DNA from: Mimachlamys varia
Taxonomy: Eukaryota; Mollusca; Bivalvia; Pectinida; Pectinidae
Assembly (NCBI GenBank): GCA_947623455.1
Contig: OX392538.1
Coordinates: 28,333,001-28,397,000, forward strand
Length of the DNA stretch: 64,000 nucleotides
Reading direction: 5' to 3'
Positions within the stretch are counted from its first letter, which is position 1; each line of letters begins with the position of its first letter. Positions 38,401-47,999 of this stretch are shown piece after piece. The notes below the pieces were generated by a model. It ran no database searches. It was given only the letters and a program-made list of their open reading frames with translations, and was not told the DNA's origin. A program made the position numbers and the translations under genes.

Positions 38401-41400
38401 ACACACTATCCATCACAACTTACATGTGCATCCTCCGTGATGGGGATCTTCAACGTATCCTTTGTCACAATGACACCCCAGGATAGGCCCATCACAATGA
38501 GCATGAGGCCCACACGATCCTCCGCATGCATCTGTAATAAACTAACTCTTTAACAAATGTAAATTTATTTATCCTTCAATGGGAAAGAACATGCTCGTTT
38601 AAACGATCGAAGTAGAGTTTAATAGACAATTACTTTACTTTCTATAAGGAACATTTACCAAATTTAGACAGTTTCATATTCATTCTATAAAAGTGATATT
38701 GTTCACTAATCAAAAATATCACTTTTTTCTGATTTGACGGATAAGAACACTGCTTACAAACGACGTTTGGGAAAATCAAAGGGTGTCACTGTAGATTTTC
38801 CTATAGAAATGTAATAAAAAAATATCTTACCGTATCTTTTGTAACACCAAACATATTTCACTTGTGCGGCTAATATTTTGATATTTTTCACTCGTATATA
38901 TTTGGTATTACTGAAGACACTGTTATATATCCTCTATTTATTGTATTTCAAATTGATATCTTCCCGGCAGAATACTGTTATGTCAATTGTCGCTCTTTAA
39001 TGGTAACACATGTGTGGGTAAACTGAGTTGCTGCCCCTTAACTACACTTTGGAATGTGGCAATTGGCATCTCTGTACTTTCTTGCTTCGTATGTTTTGTT
39101 CAGAATGGAAAAAGACAACAGTTTCCGAAGACGGTAGGCCAATAATATGACTTGTGGAAGGATACTTGCTACGATTACTGCTGCAGTTTATCCAAATATC
39201 ACGCTTTATTAATGTCTAAAAGGTGGAGTCAAACAAGTAAATGTATTGATAATTATATTTACTGAAGATATAACATTTACCAAGAGGATATTCTATTTTC
39301 ATTGAATCTATTTAAAACGAAAGTAGGGGGATCACGCCGTATGTGTAGGTACTTAGACAGTTTTATAGATCGTTCTATGACATATATATCATACGTACAC
39401 TTGATCAACTTCAGATATTGACTATACTAATCACAGGCATTCAGCTAATTACACTTGTCACACATAGGTTGCACATATACTTTTAGGTCTTATTTAGAAA
39501 TAGAATCATAGATATTTCTAACACATGTATCACAGATAGGTATTACACATGTATTTAGAATCACAGAGATGTAGAATACTTTTATAAATAGAACTGTAAC
39601 AATATTTTGTAAAACATTCATTGCTTAAATATCAGTCAGACAGATATAATTATATTACACATCAAAAATTAGATTCAAAGATAGGTATTACACATGTGTT
39701 ATGTATCACAGAGGTAGTCCTCAACTATGTACATGTACCATCATAGCCAGGTAGAATATATTGCAACAGTATTGTCACTACCAGAGTCAGGAATTTCTCA
39801 TTTGAATGTATGTTCTTTTACATTCTAGAGTTTTTGTTTCGTTCGGAAGTATTCTTCCTGAGACGGTTTAACGTATCACAGAACAGGAGAGTGTGACTTT
39901 TGAGAGTGAAGAATGAAAATGCGAACTTTCTGTAAACGGAATTGCCTCTATTTTACGCTCAAACGCACATCCTGAGCTTCAATTGATTACCAGGCCAGGA
40001 TAAGTAATTACAACTTACAGATACACATAGATACTATCATAATATTGTACCATAAGTTAATTTTGAACCGGACAAGTACAACCCATTAAATCAGGTATGT
40101 TTATTGATACATTAAAAGACCCAGGGATTGGAAAACAAGCTTAGTTCCTCCCAAATATATATCACAGGCGAACCGATCTTCGAAACTGTTGATACTTTAA
40201 ATAACTACCATATCAATTTGAATAAGATAGAGTGCAACTTATAACAGTCATATCTACAAATGATGAAAAATGAATGGAAACTTATAACATCTAACGTTAA
40301 AATCATTAGATTAGAAATCAGTGACCAGCGCTTTTCGAAAAATTAACTTTCTGAAATATCAAATTTTAGGAAATGTTATATTTTTTGTTGGTGAATCATA
40401 GCATTGTCATCAGGAAAGGTTAATATTTGTCAAATATTATATACAGTATATTATTACCGTCATTATCTTTGATTGTAATCGTAGTCTTCGATGGTTCTCC
40501 AATTTCACCAAAGGCACTGACAAATACCAACTCCAACTCAAAAGATTCAGGCGTTTCGAATTGCTGTGGAAATACAACCATTACAAATAAACAAAGTAAC
40601 AACCATATGCATCCGTAAAACTTTCTTAAAATCCTAGACTGTCAGCCGTTTTGCGATTAAAACTGGAAATGTTTGAGTTTTTGCAAAAAATAATTAAGCA
40701 CAACGATGAAATAATATCCGAGTTTAAGTTAAATCATTATAACCACGCGTTGATAACCTTCTTTAAGTGGATATTAAACGGAAGCATAAAATACGGTTTA
40801 TCGGCTGGATCAACAGATATCAAAATAATGCATAAAGTCTAAACACTTTAGTTTTGCTTAAATTGTGTAACGTCATATTAACAGATCAGAACATTCAAGG
40901 ATGACATCCGGTGTATTTGATGCGGGTGTATGTGTTAAATGCTTGTGTATTTTGGAGCCTGTGATGTGTACGTAAGCATCCATAGGACAGTAAGGAAATG
41001 ATGTCGACTTTGTAATGGTAACACACTGAGGATATACTTCCGAAAGCTTCCAACATAACACGCCACCCTGTCGCATTATACTGACAAATAGTGATGCTCG
41101 TAATGCTTTGTCTCGGCCAGGGAACGGAACCAGAAACCTTTAAAACGTTCTATATAACGAAAGAAGACTTTCAACTAACTTACCACATCGTCCACAATGT
41201 AGATGGTTATATATTGTGTAGACACCCCGTCACCGAAGACAACTACACCGTGACTGTTGAAGAAATCTACACCATGAATAGCGGTTCCATCATTTGACTT
41301 AAACCTCACAGCAACGATGCCGATGGTTCCTTGTTGCCTCAGTACCTCAACTTTAAGAATGCCAACACCTTCTGACACGGTGTAGGTCTCTTTTGCAAAC

Positions 41401-43713
41401 ACGATTATACTTTTCTCTGAAAGCAATATATCATTGATTAGACAGCTTCCTACTTCCACAAACAACATCTTAAAATCAGAATGATATACTATTAACTAGT
41501 GATTTCATTATATCGGAGTATTCTATTGTTTATCTACATTTAAAGTTATTCAAAAGGCATTTCTAACAATAGCAAGATATCTGATTAGATGTTTTTTCTT
41601 TGTTTGTTTTCTTTTGTTAATATTCATTTTGCATATGCCAATGATGCCAACGGAGCTTTGCTCCCAACAGTACTCTTTAACTTCACGCTTTGCTATTATG
41701 TTCCAAAAAAATTCATTTTAATGAATAAAAGTATGTTTGTGTCCGTGAACAAAGTTTTGATCCACGATAGGTCGTCAATTGCAAAATGCTTTCTCACGTT
41801 GGTATTATAATCTTGTAACAGAATGGATGAAATTACTTGAGCACCCATACACGTATGTATGTATACAAATTGAACATGAATGTATGTCCTTAGATTACCT
41901 TAGCAGTTTCAAGGAATTTTAAACAAAACAAAATAATCTTCCTAAGGGAGATTTAACTTACCAAAACATTGAACAGTTCCGTCTCCAACTAGTGGTTCGT
42001 CGCATTCACATGTGTCTGTATCTGGGTTGCAGGAAGCGTTGTCAACACATTTTCCGTAACATGGGACTGACAAACAGATATACCATTTATGACATAATCA
42101 ATACCATGTCATGTAACAATGCATTTAATCTATCGTTTAATATAACAATGAGAACATTAAGAACAATTTTATCATTAAGCCTTAAACAAAAGCATTGTAT
42201 AGCAATGAACAAGATTCTGCTTTCGTTTTATTCGTGAAAGATTTGTTTTTGATAGGATATATATTTTCCAAGGCAGAAGAGCGTTATATATACTATTTCG
42301 TTTATGATATATCTGTCAAAGGAAAGATGGTACAATATATATGTAAGAGGAAAGAAGGTATCATTGTGGTGGCAGGTAGCATACAATTAAGAATAAAACG
42401 TGTTATCTATTACATTATAGAAAGAAAGGAAGACTAACTCTTTCATCGAATATCATTAGAGGAAAGTTTTAAGAAAGCACCTGAGTATGGAAACCACTGT
42501 TTCGACTTTTGTCTGAATTGGTCTCTTCAAACTATAATATGATTACCTTTATATAACATCTAAACCAATGAAATGTTTGAAGAAATTTATAAATTGAACC
42601 GTCTTATAGCTATATACCTTAACCAACGGAACGAAATAAGAAACAAATAAATAGGATTTATCACTTACCATGACATCCTTTCTCTGGATTACCGATGAAA
42701 CCGTCTTTACAGAAACACTTGAATGATTGTAAGTCGCATCGGGCGTTAGGTCCGCATTTATCCCAACATGGTCCTAAAATACATGTACGTGAAACTCGAT
42801 AATTATGCCAAGATTTGCTTATAGACCAACTAAAGAAATAAAACAAGACAAAAAATGAAAAAAAAAAAACTGATTAACCATTTCATGAATGTTTACAGCA
42901 ATGGGAATAAGTATCAGTGATTTTAGTCGTCATAATTTTCAAATTATTACAAAATCTGATATCCGTTGTTGTATCTCAATTATACTGTACATTTTCCAAA
43001 AACAAAAATGCGATCCAAATTGTTTTTATACTTACGGACACATGGATGGGTGCTGGTACCGTAATAGTTTTCTTTACAAACACATCGTCCATTTATCAAC
43101 ACAGCATTTTCACAGCATTTTTTCGCAGGTACGTAGTTCCCTCCCTTTTGCGGAGCATAGTCCCCTCCCGTAGACGGAGCATAGTCCCCTCCCGTAGACG
43201 GAGCATAGTCTCCTCCCGTAGACGGAGCATAGTCTCCTCCCGTAGACGGAGCATAGTCCCCTCCTGTGGACGGAGCATAGTTCCCTCCTGTGGACGGAGC
43301 ATAGTCCCCTCCTGTGGACGGTACATAGTCATCGCCTTTGGTTGGTGGTGGAACATAGTCATCTTTACTGGGTGGAGGTGGAACATAGACTTCTTTTTTT
43401 GGTGGTGGAACATAGTCATCTTTTGGGGGTGGGGGTGGAGGTGGCGGCTTTTTATTACCCTTTTTGTTCCTTTTTGCACCTGATGTAAATGGAATAAAGT
43501 TTATGAAACAATAAAAATGCAATAAAACTATTCATGGACCTCAAAACGATCAAAATTAATAGGTCTTTAGTCACATTGTTTACCAAAATGACTGCATCAA
43601 AAACTATAGAAATTTCGGAAATATTAAATTGTGTTCTACTTACATGACGGTTCAACAAGTAATACCGCACAAATGACGAAGAGAAGTCCAATCGTCCGTA
43701 GTAGGTGTGCCAT
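22960..43713 (-). CDS. Gene B: complete secreted Tyr-repeat / EGF / Calx-beta protein, 32 exons, 1547 aa
   Basis: Exons, 5' to 3': 43644-43713, 43036-43479, 42669-42773, 41962-42066, 41184-41416, 40458-40563, 38424-38531, 35575-35679, 35062-35163, 34430-34534, 34040-34272, 33371-33476, 32578-32682, 32277-32381, 31759-31857, 31366-31470, 30586-30818, 29976-30078, 29728-29835, 29242-29346, 28709-28810, 28264-28368, 27707-27939, 27328-27430, 26957-27058, 26664-26768, 25702-25803, 25091-25195, 24644-24876, 23970-24075, 23725-23829, 22960-23417. The sum is 4644 nt and every junction keeps frame. Domains: signal peptide, Lys/Pro and Tyr repeats, about 20 EGF-like modules, five Calx-beta domains, Gly/His/Ser/Tyr tail. 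No transmembrane segment is seen after the signal, so the protein is predicted to be secreted. Candidate byssal, adhesive or shell-matrix protein; a cuticle or mucus protein is the alternative. Confidence 0.88.
23725..23829 (-). CDS. Gene B exon 31: EGF-like module
   Basis: 105 nt, phase 1-1: RCGGKCVFNAYC, CVCNKG, GDPTKKC. It looks like a hybrid of the a and b types, without the CC pair. Confidence 0.86.
23970..24876 (-). CDS. Gene B exons 29-30: Calx-beta domain 5
   Basis: Exon 29 (24644-24876, 233 nt): FVKNSYVVSETVTSVVIQV, WAATDLTAIHGEDY, ILYFGDG, ITIHIINDE, donor GTAAAT. Exon 30 (23970-24075, 106 nt): EKFIVKITEVGNGG and VTIQSEDG. This begins a truncated fifth cassette: only two EGF-type exons follow. 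Confidence 0.87.
25091..27058 (-). CDS. Gene B exons 25-28: EGF cassette a-b-c-d, copy 4
   Basis: Exon 25 (26957-27058, a, CGGPCPVNSYC), exon 26 (26664-26768, b, PCGGKCCANAYC), exon 27 (25702-25803, c, PCNNACKGYSYC), exon 28 (25091-25195, d, PCHGLCKKYSKC, GYFGDPKVGC). Exon 28 uses a weak donor (GTGACG). That boundary is supported by phase and by the module length of 105 nt. Confidence 0.85.
27328..27939 (-). CDS. Gene B exons 23-24: Calx-beta domain 4
   Basis: Exon 23 (27707-27939, 233 nt): FARASYTVSESSLSVTVTV, WSATDITATRNIDY, LVFDDG, ITFTIYDDK. Exon 24 (27328-27430, 103 nt): EKFRLTLLSVTTG and VTITNDD. The split codon with exon 25 gives Leu. Confidence 0.87.
28264..29835 (-). CDS. Gene B exons 19-22: EGF cassette a-b-c-d, copy 3
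   Basis: Exon 19 (29728-29835, a, CGGPCPPHSHC, donor GTACGT), exon 20 (29242-29346, b, PCGGRCCVNAYC), exon 21 (28709-28810, c, PCKGACKQNAYC with an unusual CCC, donor GTAGGC), exon 22 (28264-28368, d, ACNGLCKENARC). Spacing and order repeat copies 1 and 2. Confidence 0.86.
29976..30818 (-). CDS. Gene B exons 17-18: Calx-beta domain 3
   Basis: Exon 17 (30586-30818, 233 nt): FTQVEYTVEESVGVVLITV, WSTTDGSAVQGSDY, VIWFAAGE, ISIFIINDN. Here the usual FGDG turn is FAAG, losing an Asp. Exon 18 (29976-30078, 103 nt): ETFTVSLTSVS and INIKDDDG. Exon 18 is one codon shorter than exons 6 and 12. Confidence 0.87.
30960..31240. repeat. About 24-bp minisatellite in gene B intron 16
   Basis: Degenerate units GTTGCCAAGTTATTGATACA plus GGAT, about ten copies, between exons 16 and 17. 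Confidence 0.65.
31366..32682 (-). CDS. Gene B exons 13-16: EGF cassette a-b-c-d, copy 2
   Basis: Exon 13 (32578-32682, a), exon 14 (32277-32381, b, CC), exon 15 (31759-31857, c), exon 16 (31366-31470, d, PCHGLCKANAEC, GYWGDPLEGC). Exon 16 is the first exon lying outside the A-B alignment visible in this window. Confidence 0.86.
33371..34272 (-). CDS. Gene B exons 11-12: Calx-beta domain 2
   Basis: Exon 11 (34040-34272) and exon 12 (33371-33476). One visible change from gene A is Glu to Asp near the start (AAEIG to AADIG). The domain ends IVTIVDDDG. Confidence 0.87.
34430..38531 (-). CDS. Gene B exons 7-10: EGF cassette a-b-c-d, copy 1
   Basis: Exon 7 (38424-38531, a), exon 8 (35575-35679, b with CC), exon 9 (35062-35163, c), exon 10 (34430-34534, d). 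Protein sequence appears identical to gene A here. The intron between exons 7 and 8 carries the same TTAA-flanked transposon as gene A, at the same position and length. Confidence 0.86.
36517..38292. mobile_element. TTAA-flanked transposon in gene B intron 7
   Basis: Same element as 4858-6633, same length (1776 bp) and same TTAA sites (36513-36516, 38293-38296). It therefore inserted before the A/B duplication, or was copied by gene conversion. Confidence 0.75.
40458..41416 (-). CDS. Gene B exons 5-6: Calx-beta domain 1
   Basis: Exon 5 (41184-41416) and exon 6 (40458-40563) encode the same Calx-beta domain as gene A, with substitutions such as SSDG to SNDG, FIVDD to YIVDD and TSESF to TPESF. 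The domain closes with TITIKDND. Confidence 0.87.
40890..41150. repeat. Degenerate dispersed repeat in gene B intron 5
   Basis: Counterpart of 9214-9470, with more substitutions than most of the duplicated region. Confidence 0.45.
41962..42773 (-). CDS. Gene B exons 3-4: two EGF-like modules
   Basis: Exon 3 (42669-42773) reads PCWDKCGPNARC and exon 4 (41962-42066) reads PCYGKCVDNASC. Both are 105 nt, phase 1-1. Exon 3 differs from A at W-G/D and A/P positions within the first loop, while exon 4 is the same as A at the protein level where compared. Confidence 0.86.
43036..43479 (-). CDS. Gene B exon 2: Lys/Pro and Tyr-repeat arm
   Basis: 444 nt, phase 1-1. It has a basic start (AKRNKKGNKK), a run of eight prolines, KDDYVPPP / KKEVYVPPPP blocks, then seven STGGDYAP-type octapeptides (one is STGGNYAP), QKGGNYVPAKK, and the conserved small Cys-rich end. 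It is shorter than gene A by one octapeptide and by several Lys/Pro blocks, so repeat number differs between the two copies. Confidence 0.86.
43644..43713 (-). CDS. Gene B exon 1: signal peptide
   Basis: The 70-nt exon starts at the ATG at 43713 and encodes MAHLLRTIGLLFVICA followed by Val/Leu and Glu-Pro-Ser. It differs from the gene A signal at only a few residues. The codon split with exon 2 produces Cys (T|GT) in A and B. Confidence 0.88.
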
Positions 43714-43758
43714 CTTGTTAATCAAGGTGTGCAACGCCAACTTGAAGCAAAAAATGTC

Positions 43759-43782
43759 CTTTTATAGAGGCGAGTCTCGCCT
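43759..43782 (-). promoter_or_regulatory. Gene B core promoter: TATA box and AGGCGAG palindrome
   Basis: TATAAAAG on the minus strand (43766-43759), with the same perfect 15-bp palindrome AGGCGAG-t-CTCGCCT immediately upstream (43768-43782) as in gene A. Spacing to the ATG (43713) is about 46 nt. Confidence 0.7.
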
Positions 43783-44889
43783 AATAGACGATACGAATAG
43801 TGACATATGTTGAGGGTTGGTCAAAAAAGCCAATATCAGCATTTTTGCCATCAGATTTTCGTTAAAGGATAACAAATTTATTTCGGATATAACATATTCC
43901 AAAGCTTAATCGAATTGTATACCTCCCTTAGCGTGACAAGTACTTTTTCGGATAATACTTTGATGTCTAACAGATGTTGGAAAAGGTTTTTGTATCATTT
44001 TGCCTAACATAACTCTTACATTGGACAAAACAAAATTCTAGAGCTTATCATGTATTGATCGAATTACAGAAATGTTTCTGTTGATGGATTAGCCGCATTA
44101 TTTCTGAGTGGGTATGCATTTGAAATTCGTAATTACGTATTTATTATGATTAAATATCAAGAGGGATTGGGAAGGACGTCATGTAGGCAACATATGTCGA
44201 ATGGTGCTTTTGAATTTAGTGAAAATAAGGAATATTAGTGCAAAAAAGCAATATTAGGGCAGACAAGCAATGCAAGCAATGTCCTGACTAATTGTTCTGA
44301 TAAATGTGCGGTAAATAAATATGATTGTATTTGATGTAAAACGGAGCTGGTTATTCTGGACAATTTTGTAGAAATTTGCTCTTCGTTTCCCTTCATAGTA
44401 TAATTTTATATAAAAATAATATTGAAATATACCTAGTCATTACCAAAGGTAACATTGCAGGACTTTATAGCTCGCTCGTATTTCAAATCGATTGGATTTG
44501 TACAATTAACGATTGGATTTAGTACAAACATTGCATATTATAACCCTTTCATTACAGAAGTATTAGTTATACATGCTGAACGGCTCATCGACACAACAAG
44601 AACATTAATGCCTACATATGGCCAATCAAATGCTAAATAAAACAACAGGCACAGAGGGCCTGTATCGCTCACCTGGATACATTATTATTAATTAACTAGC
44701 TTGATATTGCCGAAATACGGGAAAATCGGCCCGGGCAATACATATCAAAAAGATATGAAAAAGTCGGCCAATACAGGAAAAAGTCGGCCAATACAAGAAA
44801 AACACGGCCAATACAAGATTTGGCGCGAAACGTCGTTTGAAAATGACGTCATAAACGTCATGCTGCAGTCTGCCTTGAAATCTTCAAAG

Positions 44890-45279
44890 ATGGACGGGCC
44901 AACATTGCCGAAAAGAAAACGCATTACAAACAGTGAGGCAATGATGGAAAGTTTAGTTGCTGATCTCCTCGAGTATGAATATTGGACAGAGGAGAATTCC
45001 AGACGGGTGAACGTCATGGATAATGACGACTTGAAGGAAATCAAATTGAATTCCGGAGAGGTTTTGTGCGACAGGGAGTCTGATTATGTAGGCCCAGACA
45101 ACAACATTATAACTCCAAACCTAACCAGGTTTGTACACATGGATGAAAAAGAGGTTACTAACTTCGTGTTAAATTCTAGAAACAAGAATACAACGCAGAA
45201 AACGAAGTCACACCTAAAAATCTTTCAGTCCTTCTTTGATTCTATCAGAGAGGAACGACCGATCGAAAATATATACTAG
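44890..45279 (+). CDS. Truncated Crypton/DUF3504-like tyrosine-recombinase N-terminal ORF
   Basis: 129-aa ORF from ATG 44890 (an in-frame upstream ATG at 44701 would start inside 20-bp repeats, so I prefer 44890). It has a basic N-terminus (LPKRKRI), an acidic middle, and a C-terminal segment EVTNFVLNSRNKNTTQKTKS, then HLKIFQSFFDSIREERPIENIY-type sequence with the pattern N-T-x-K-K-T...F..F......R.IE.I of the core-binding domain of Crypton-derived DUF3504 proteins. No catalytic domain (R-H-x-x-R-Y) follows, because a hairpin intervenes. It could be a truncated gene fragment or a stand-alone DNA-binding protein. The family call is from memory of the motif. Confidence 0.5.
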   Translation: MDGPTLPKRKRITNSEAMMESLVADLLEYEYWTEENSRRVNVMDNDDLKEIKLNSGEVLCDRESDYVGPDNNIITPNLTRFVHMDEKEVTNFVLNSRNKNTTQKTKSHLKIFQSFFDSIREERPIENIY

Positions 45280-45433
45280 ATAATGGTTAATGTTGTACAA
45301 CAACTGTCCTTCCCCGTATGTGTTTCTGTTAGAAGCTGATATACGGACGAATTGAATAAAGTGTTTTAGTTGATCACTTTGTGTTCTTAATTTTTTTTCT
45401 TTATTTGTCATAGAGTTAACTAATTAAGTCATT

Positions 45434-45564
45434 ATTGATTGGTTATTTCTGTATTGGCCGAGTTATTGGTCCTCGGCCTGCTATATTGGCCTTCGGCTTT
45501 GCCTCAGGCCAATATAGCAGGCCTTGGACCAATAACTAGGCCAATACAGAAACAACCAATCAAT
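45434..45564. repeat. 58-bp-arm hairpin behind the ORF
   Basis: Arms 45434-45491 and 45507-45564 are reverse complements with about four mismatches; the loop is 15 bases. Each arm contains GGCCAATACAGAAA. The same GGCCAATACA motif occurs three times at 20-bp spacing on the other side of the ORF (44766, 44786, 44806). Confidence 0.85.
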
Positions 45565-46585
45565 AATAATATAGTATCGAGGTCATCATGGTAAAATATT
45601 TAAAAAATATTTCTGACCAAATTTTGTCCAAATCTATTCAGTACTTTATGACTAGCAGGGATTTAAAAGTCTTTTCCTTTATTATTACTATTTGGCTCCG
45701 CCACTCCGGCCCCAGGGGGTCAGATCACCATTTATACAAAATCCGATCCCCTCTCCTAAAGAATGTTTCTGACCAAATTTGGTTCAAATATATTCAGTAC
45801 TTTATGACAAGTAGGCATTTGAAAGTCTTTTCCTCTATTTCCCCTATTTGGCCCCGCCCCTCCGGCCCCAGAGGGGTCAGAGTCGTCATTTATACAAAAT
45901 CTTTTCCCCTCCCCAAAGAATGTTTCTGACCAATTTTGGTTCAAAACTATTCCTAAATTTATGACAAGTAGGGATTTAAAATTCGTCCTCAATTTCCCCT
46001 ATTGGGCCCCGCCCCTCAGGCCCCGGGGGCTCAGACCAACCATTTATACAAAATTGAATCCCAGACCAGACCAAAATTGTACAATATCCTGTCATTCCTA
46101 CAGAAGAAGAAGGATTTTTAAGAATTGAATATATTTTCCCTATTGGGCCCGCCCTTCAGGCCCCAGGGGAGTCAGACCAACCAATTATACAAAATTGAAT
46201 CCCCGTCACCAAGGATGTTTCTGGCCAAAATTGGTCAAATTCTGTTGAGTGGTTCAGGACTAGTAGGGATTTATAGGAAAAGTTGACAGACGGACGACGG
46301 ACGCTGCACTATGGCATCAGCTCACCGGCCCTTCGGGCCAGGTGAGCTAAAAATATAAATAAACGAGAAAAGACAATTGGTTTTTATGTTTTATCAATGA
46401 GACAAACATCATTCTGATTCGCCTCGTTTTGGCATTGATCACAGCGTTCGTATTTCGTATGTATCCGCTCAAGTCCGATGATCAGCTAATTGCAAGTAAA
46501 TATAATGAGGCTGATGTGACCTGATTGACTTATTGCTTTCCGCACGATAACTTATGATATAACAAATCTTTTAATTTCAATTTAA

Positions 46586-47290
46586 GGTATATCGATGTGT
46601 TGTCTATAAACAACAAGAAATTTGCCTACCAAGTCGATCTTATATACACTACTTAACTTGAGATTAAAGACACAACACTCTCCTACCTCGACTTTTACTT
46701 TAACTATGACCAACACGGGCAGCTTACTACTAAGCTGTATGATGAACATGACGATTCCGATTTTCCGATCGTAAACTTCCCCTTCCTTGATAGTAACATC
46801 CCTGTTTCTCCATCCCATGGTGTTTTCATGTCGCAGTTGATTCGTTATTCCAGGGCTTGCTCTAAATATCGAGATTTCAACTGCTGACGAACAAACTTGC
46901 GTCTCATGGAATCGATATATGCAGGTTAATGAAGATTATCAGCAAGTTTATGGCCGACATTTTGATCTCATCAAGTATGTTTCTTTGTGTGATATGAAGA
47001 TGATCGTTTTTGAATTTGCTTATTAATGTGCTTACTTTTTGTGATTGGCAATGATGACTCATTTTGAGGATTGTTGTTTACTTTGATGTGATTTACATGG
47101 CGGGTGTCGTCGGTGAAGCAGATGACGCTTACTCTTCCGGAACACATGGTCTTATTGTCTTGCACATTTACGCGGGTCTCCTTGTGAATATTTCCTTTAT
47201 TCATATTTTGCCTCTAGTTTAATCGATTTTGAGTTCGGGTTATGGTTTCGTTGAAGCTTTGGTATTATCTGATTGTTTTTTTAATAGAAT
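46586..47290 (+). pseudogene. Penelope-like RT fragment with 3' tail
   Basis: Plus-strand reading: IDVLSINNKKFAYQVDLIYT, stop, LEIKDTTLSYLDFYFNYD, KLYDEHDDSDFPIVNFPFLD, SNIPVSPSHGVFMSQLIRYS, RACSKYRDF, then frame loss. These are the C-terminal palm/thumb motifs of Penelope-like RT. The 3' tail (ATGGCGGGTGTCGTCGGTGA..., TTTTGCCTCTAGTTTAATCG) runs to about 47290. Confidence 0.75.
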
Positions 47291-47479
47291 GATCAAATTA
47301 TGCAAGGTAGACTAGAGCCCCTTCCTCAATTTCGACCAAGTAAGATTTGAGACCAGCATGGTGAACCCTATTCTCCTCCCATTGAATATAGTCTTAATTC
47401 GTATATTGTCTATAAGGATGTTTAATTAAAAAGTCATAGGTTCTGTATAACTGATAATAAATGATTTTTTTTTATTTTA

Positions 47480-47610
47480 CAGATCTGGGTACCGTTTCAC
47501 TAAGCTTCGTAAGCTGTATGATGCAGTTTAATTAATCTTTTCGGCATATTGTATCTATAACTAAATTTAAGAGGTGCAGCATATGTGTGTTACGTGATCG
47601 TTATGATAGG
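47480..47610 (+). repeat. Element fragment lacking its ribozyme 5' half
   Basis: AGCTGTATGATGCAGTTTAA, GGCATATTGTATCTATAACT and AAATTTAAGAGGTG match the sequence downstream of the hammerhead motif at 47859, but the upstream half is replaced by CCGTTTCACTAAGCTTCGTA, which recurs inverted at 49140-49165. Confidence 0.55.
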
Positions 47611-47858
47611 GGGTGGCAGACTCTGCTGGTGGATTTTTTTAGTCCCCGAGGTTTGCTGGAGCCTCCATAGCCACAGTTAATCTCATTTGAGTAGTGGCAC
47701 GGTACTGAATATACACATTTTCGTAGTACACGATTTGAAATTATACAGAACTAGATTAATTTTACTTCTAAATTAATAAATTAAAGGGGTTTTACGCACC
47801 TGACTCTTCTTCTTCTACTTAAGTTTAGAAATTTAGGATTCCTACCTTTTGGCCCCTA

Positions 47859-47902
47859 GCATCACTGAAGAAGCCTAGGAGGACGAAACAGCTGTATGAT
47901 GC
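47859..47902 (+). ncRNA. Hammerhead-ribozyme-like motif (type I, minimal)
   Basis: Stem I GCATCA (47859-47864) pairs with TGATGC (47897-47902); core CTGAAGA (47865-47871); stem II CCT/agg/AGG plus two mismatched outer pairs; GAAA (47885-47888); stem III A-C-A/T-G-T with a GC loop; cleavage site T-A (47895-47896). All invariant core bases are present (position 7 may be any base). Such tiny-stem-III hammerheads are known in Penelope-like elements, fragments of which lie 0.6 kb away. Stem II is weakened, so activity is uncertain. Confidence 0.65.
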
Positions 47903-47999
47903 AGTTTAATTCATTTTTTTGGCATACTATATCTATAACTAAATTTAAGAGGTGAATCATATGTGTGTGTTACGTGATCTTTACAAACGATCGTAGCTT

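Larger units (their letters stand above)
44641..46355. mobile_element. Composite insertion in gene B upstream DNA
   Basis: Bounded by GCTCACCTGG (44667-44676) and CCAGGTGAGC (46338-46347) and by AAATAAA on both sides, a possible target duplication. The orthologous position in copy 1 (near 13295) is empty. The right half (45600-46300) is about 4.5 copies of a roughly 155-bp unit (TTTCTGACCAAATTTGGTTC, CCGCCCCTCCGGCCCCAG, TTTATACAAAAT), ending in the hairpin AGCTCACC...GGTGAGCT (46319-46348). The left half is a separate nested piece with an ORF and hairpin. Confidence 0.75.
31663..46410. repeat. Tandem duplication, copy 2 (gene B 5' half and upstream DNA)
   Basis: Partner of 1-13335. It includes the insertion 44641-46355 that copy 1 lacks: homology stops at AAATAAA before the insertion and resumes after it at GAGAAAAGACAA (copy 1: GGGAAAAGACAA near 13304). 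Confidence 0.88.

Noticed and set aside
44701..44889. Upstream extension of the Crypton-like ORF
   Set aside because: The added residues are encoded by 20-bp tandem motifs, so the ATG at 44890 is a better start.
47512..47526. A third hammerhead ribozyme
   Set aside because: Only the 3' strand (AGCTGTATGATGC) is present; the CTGANGA core and GAAA are missing.
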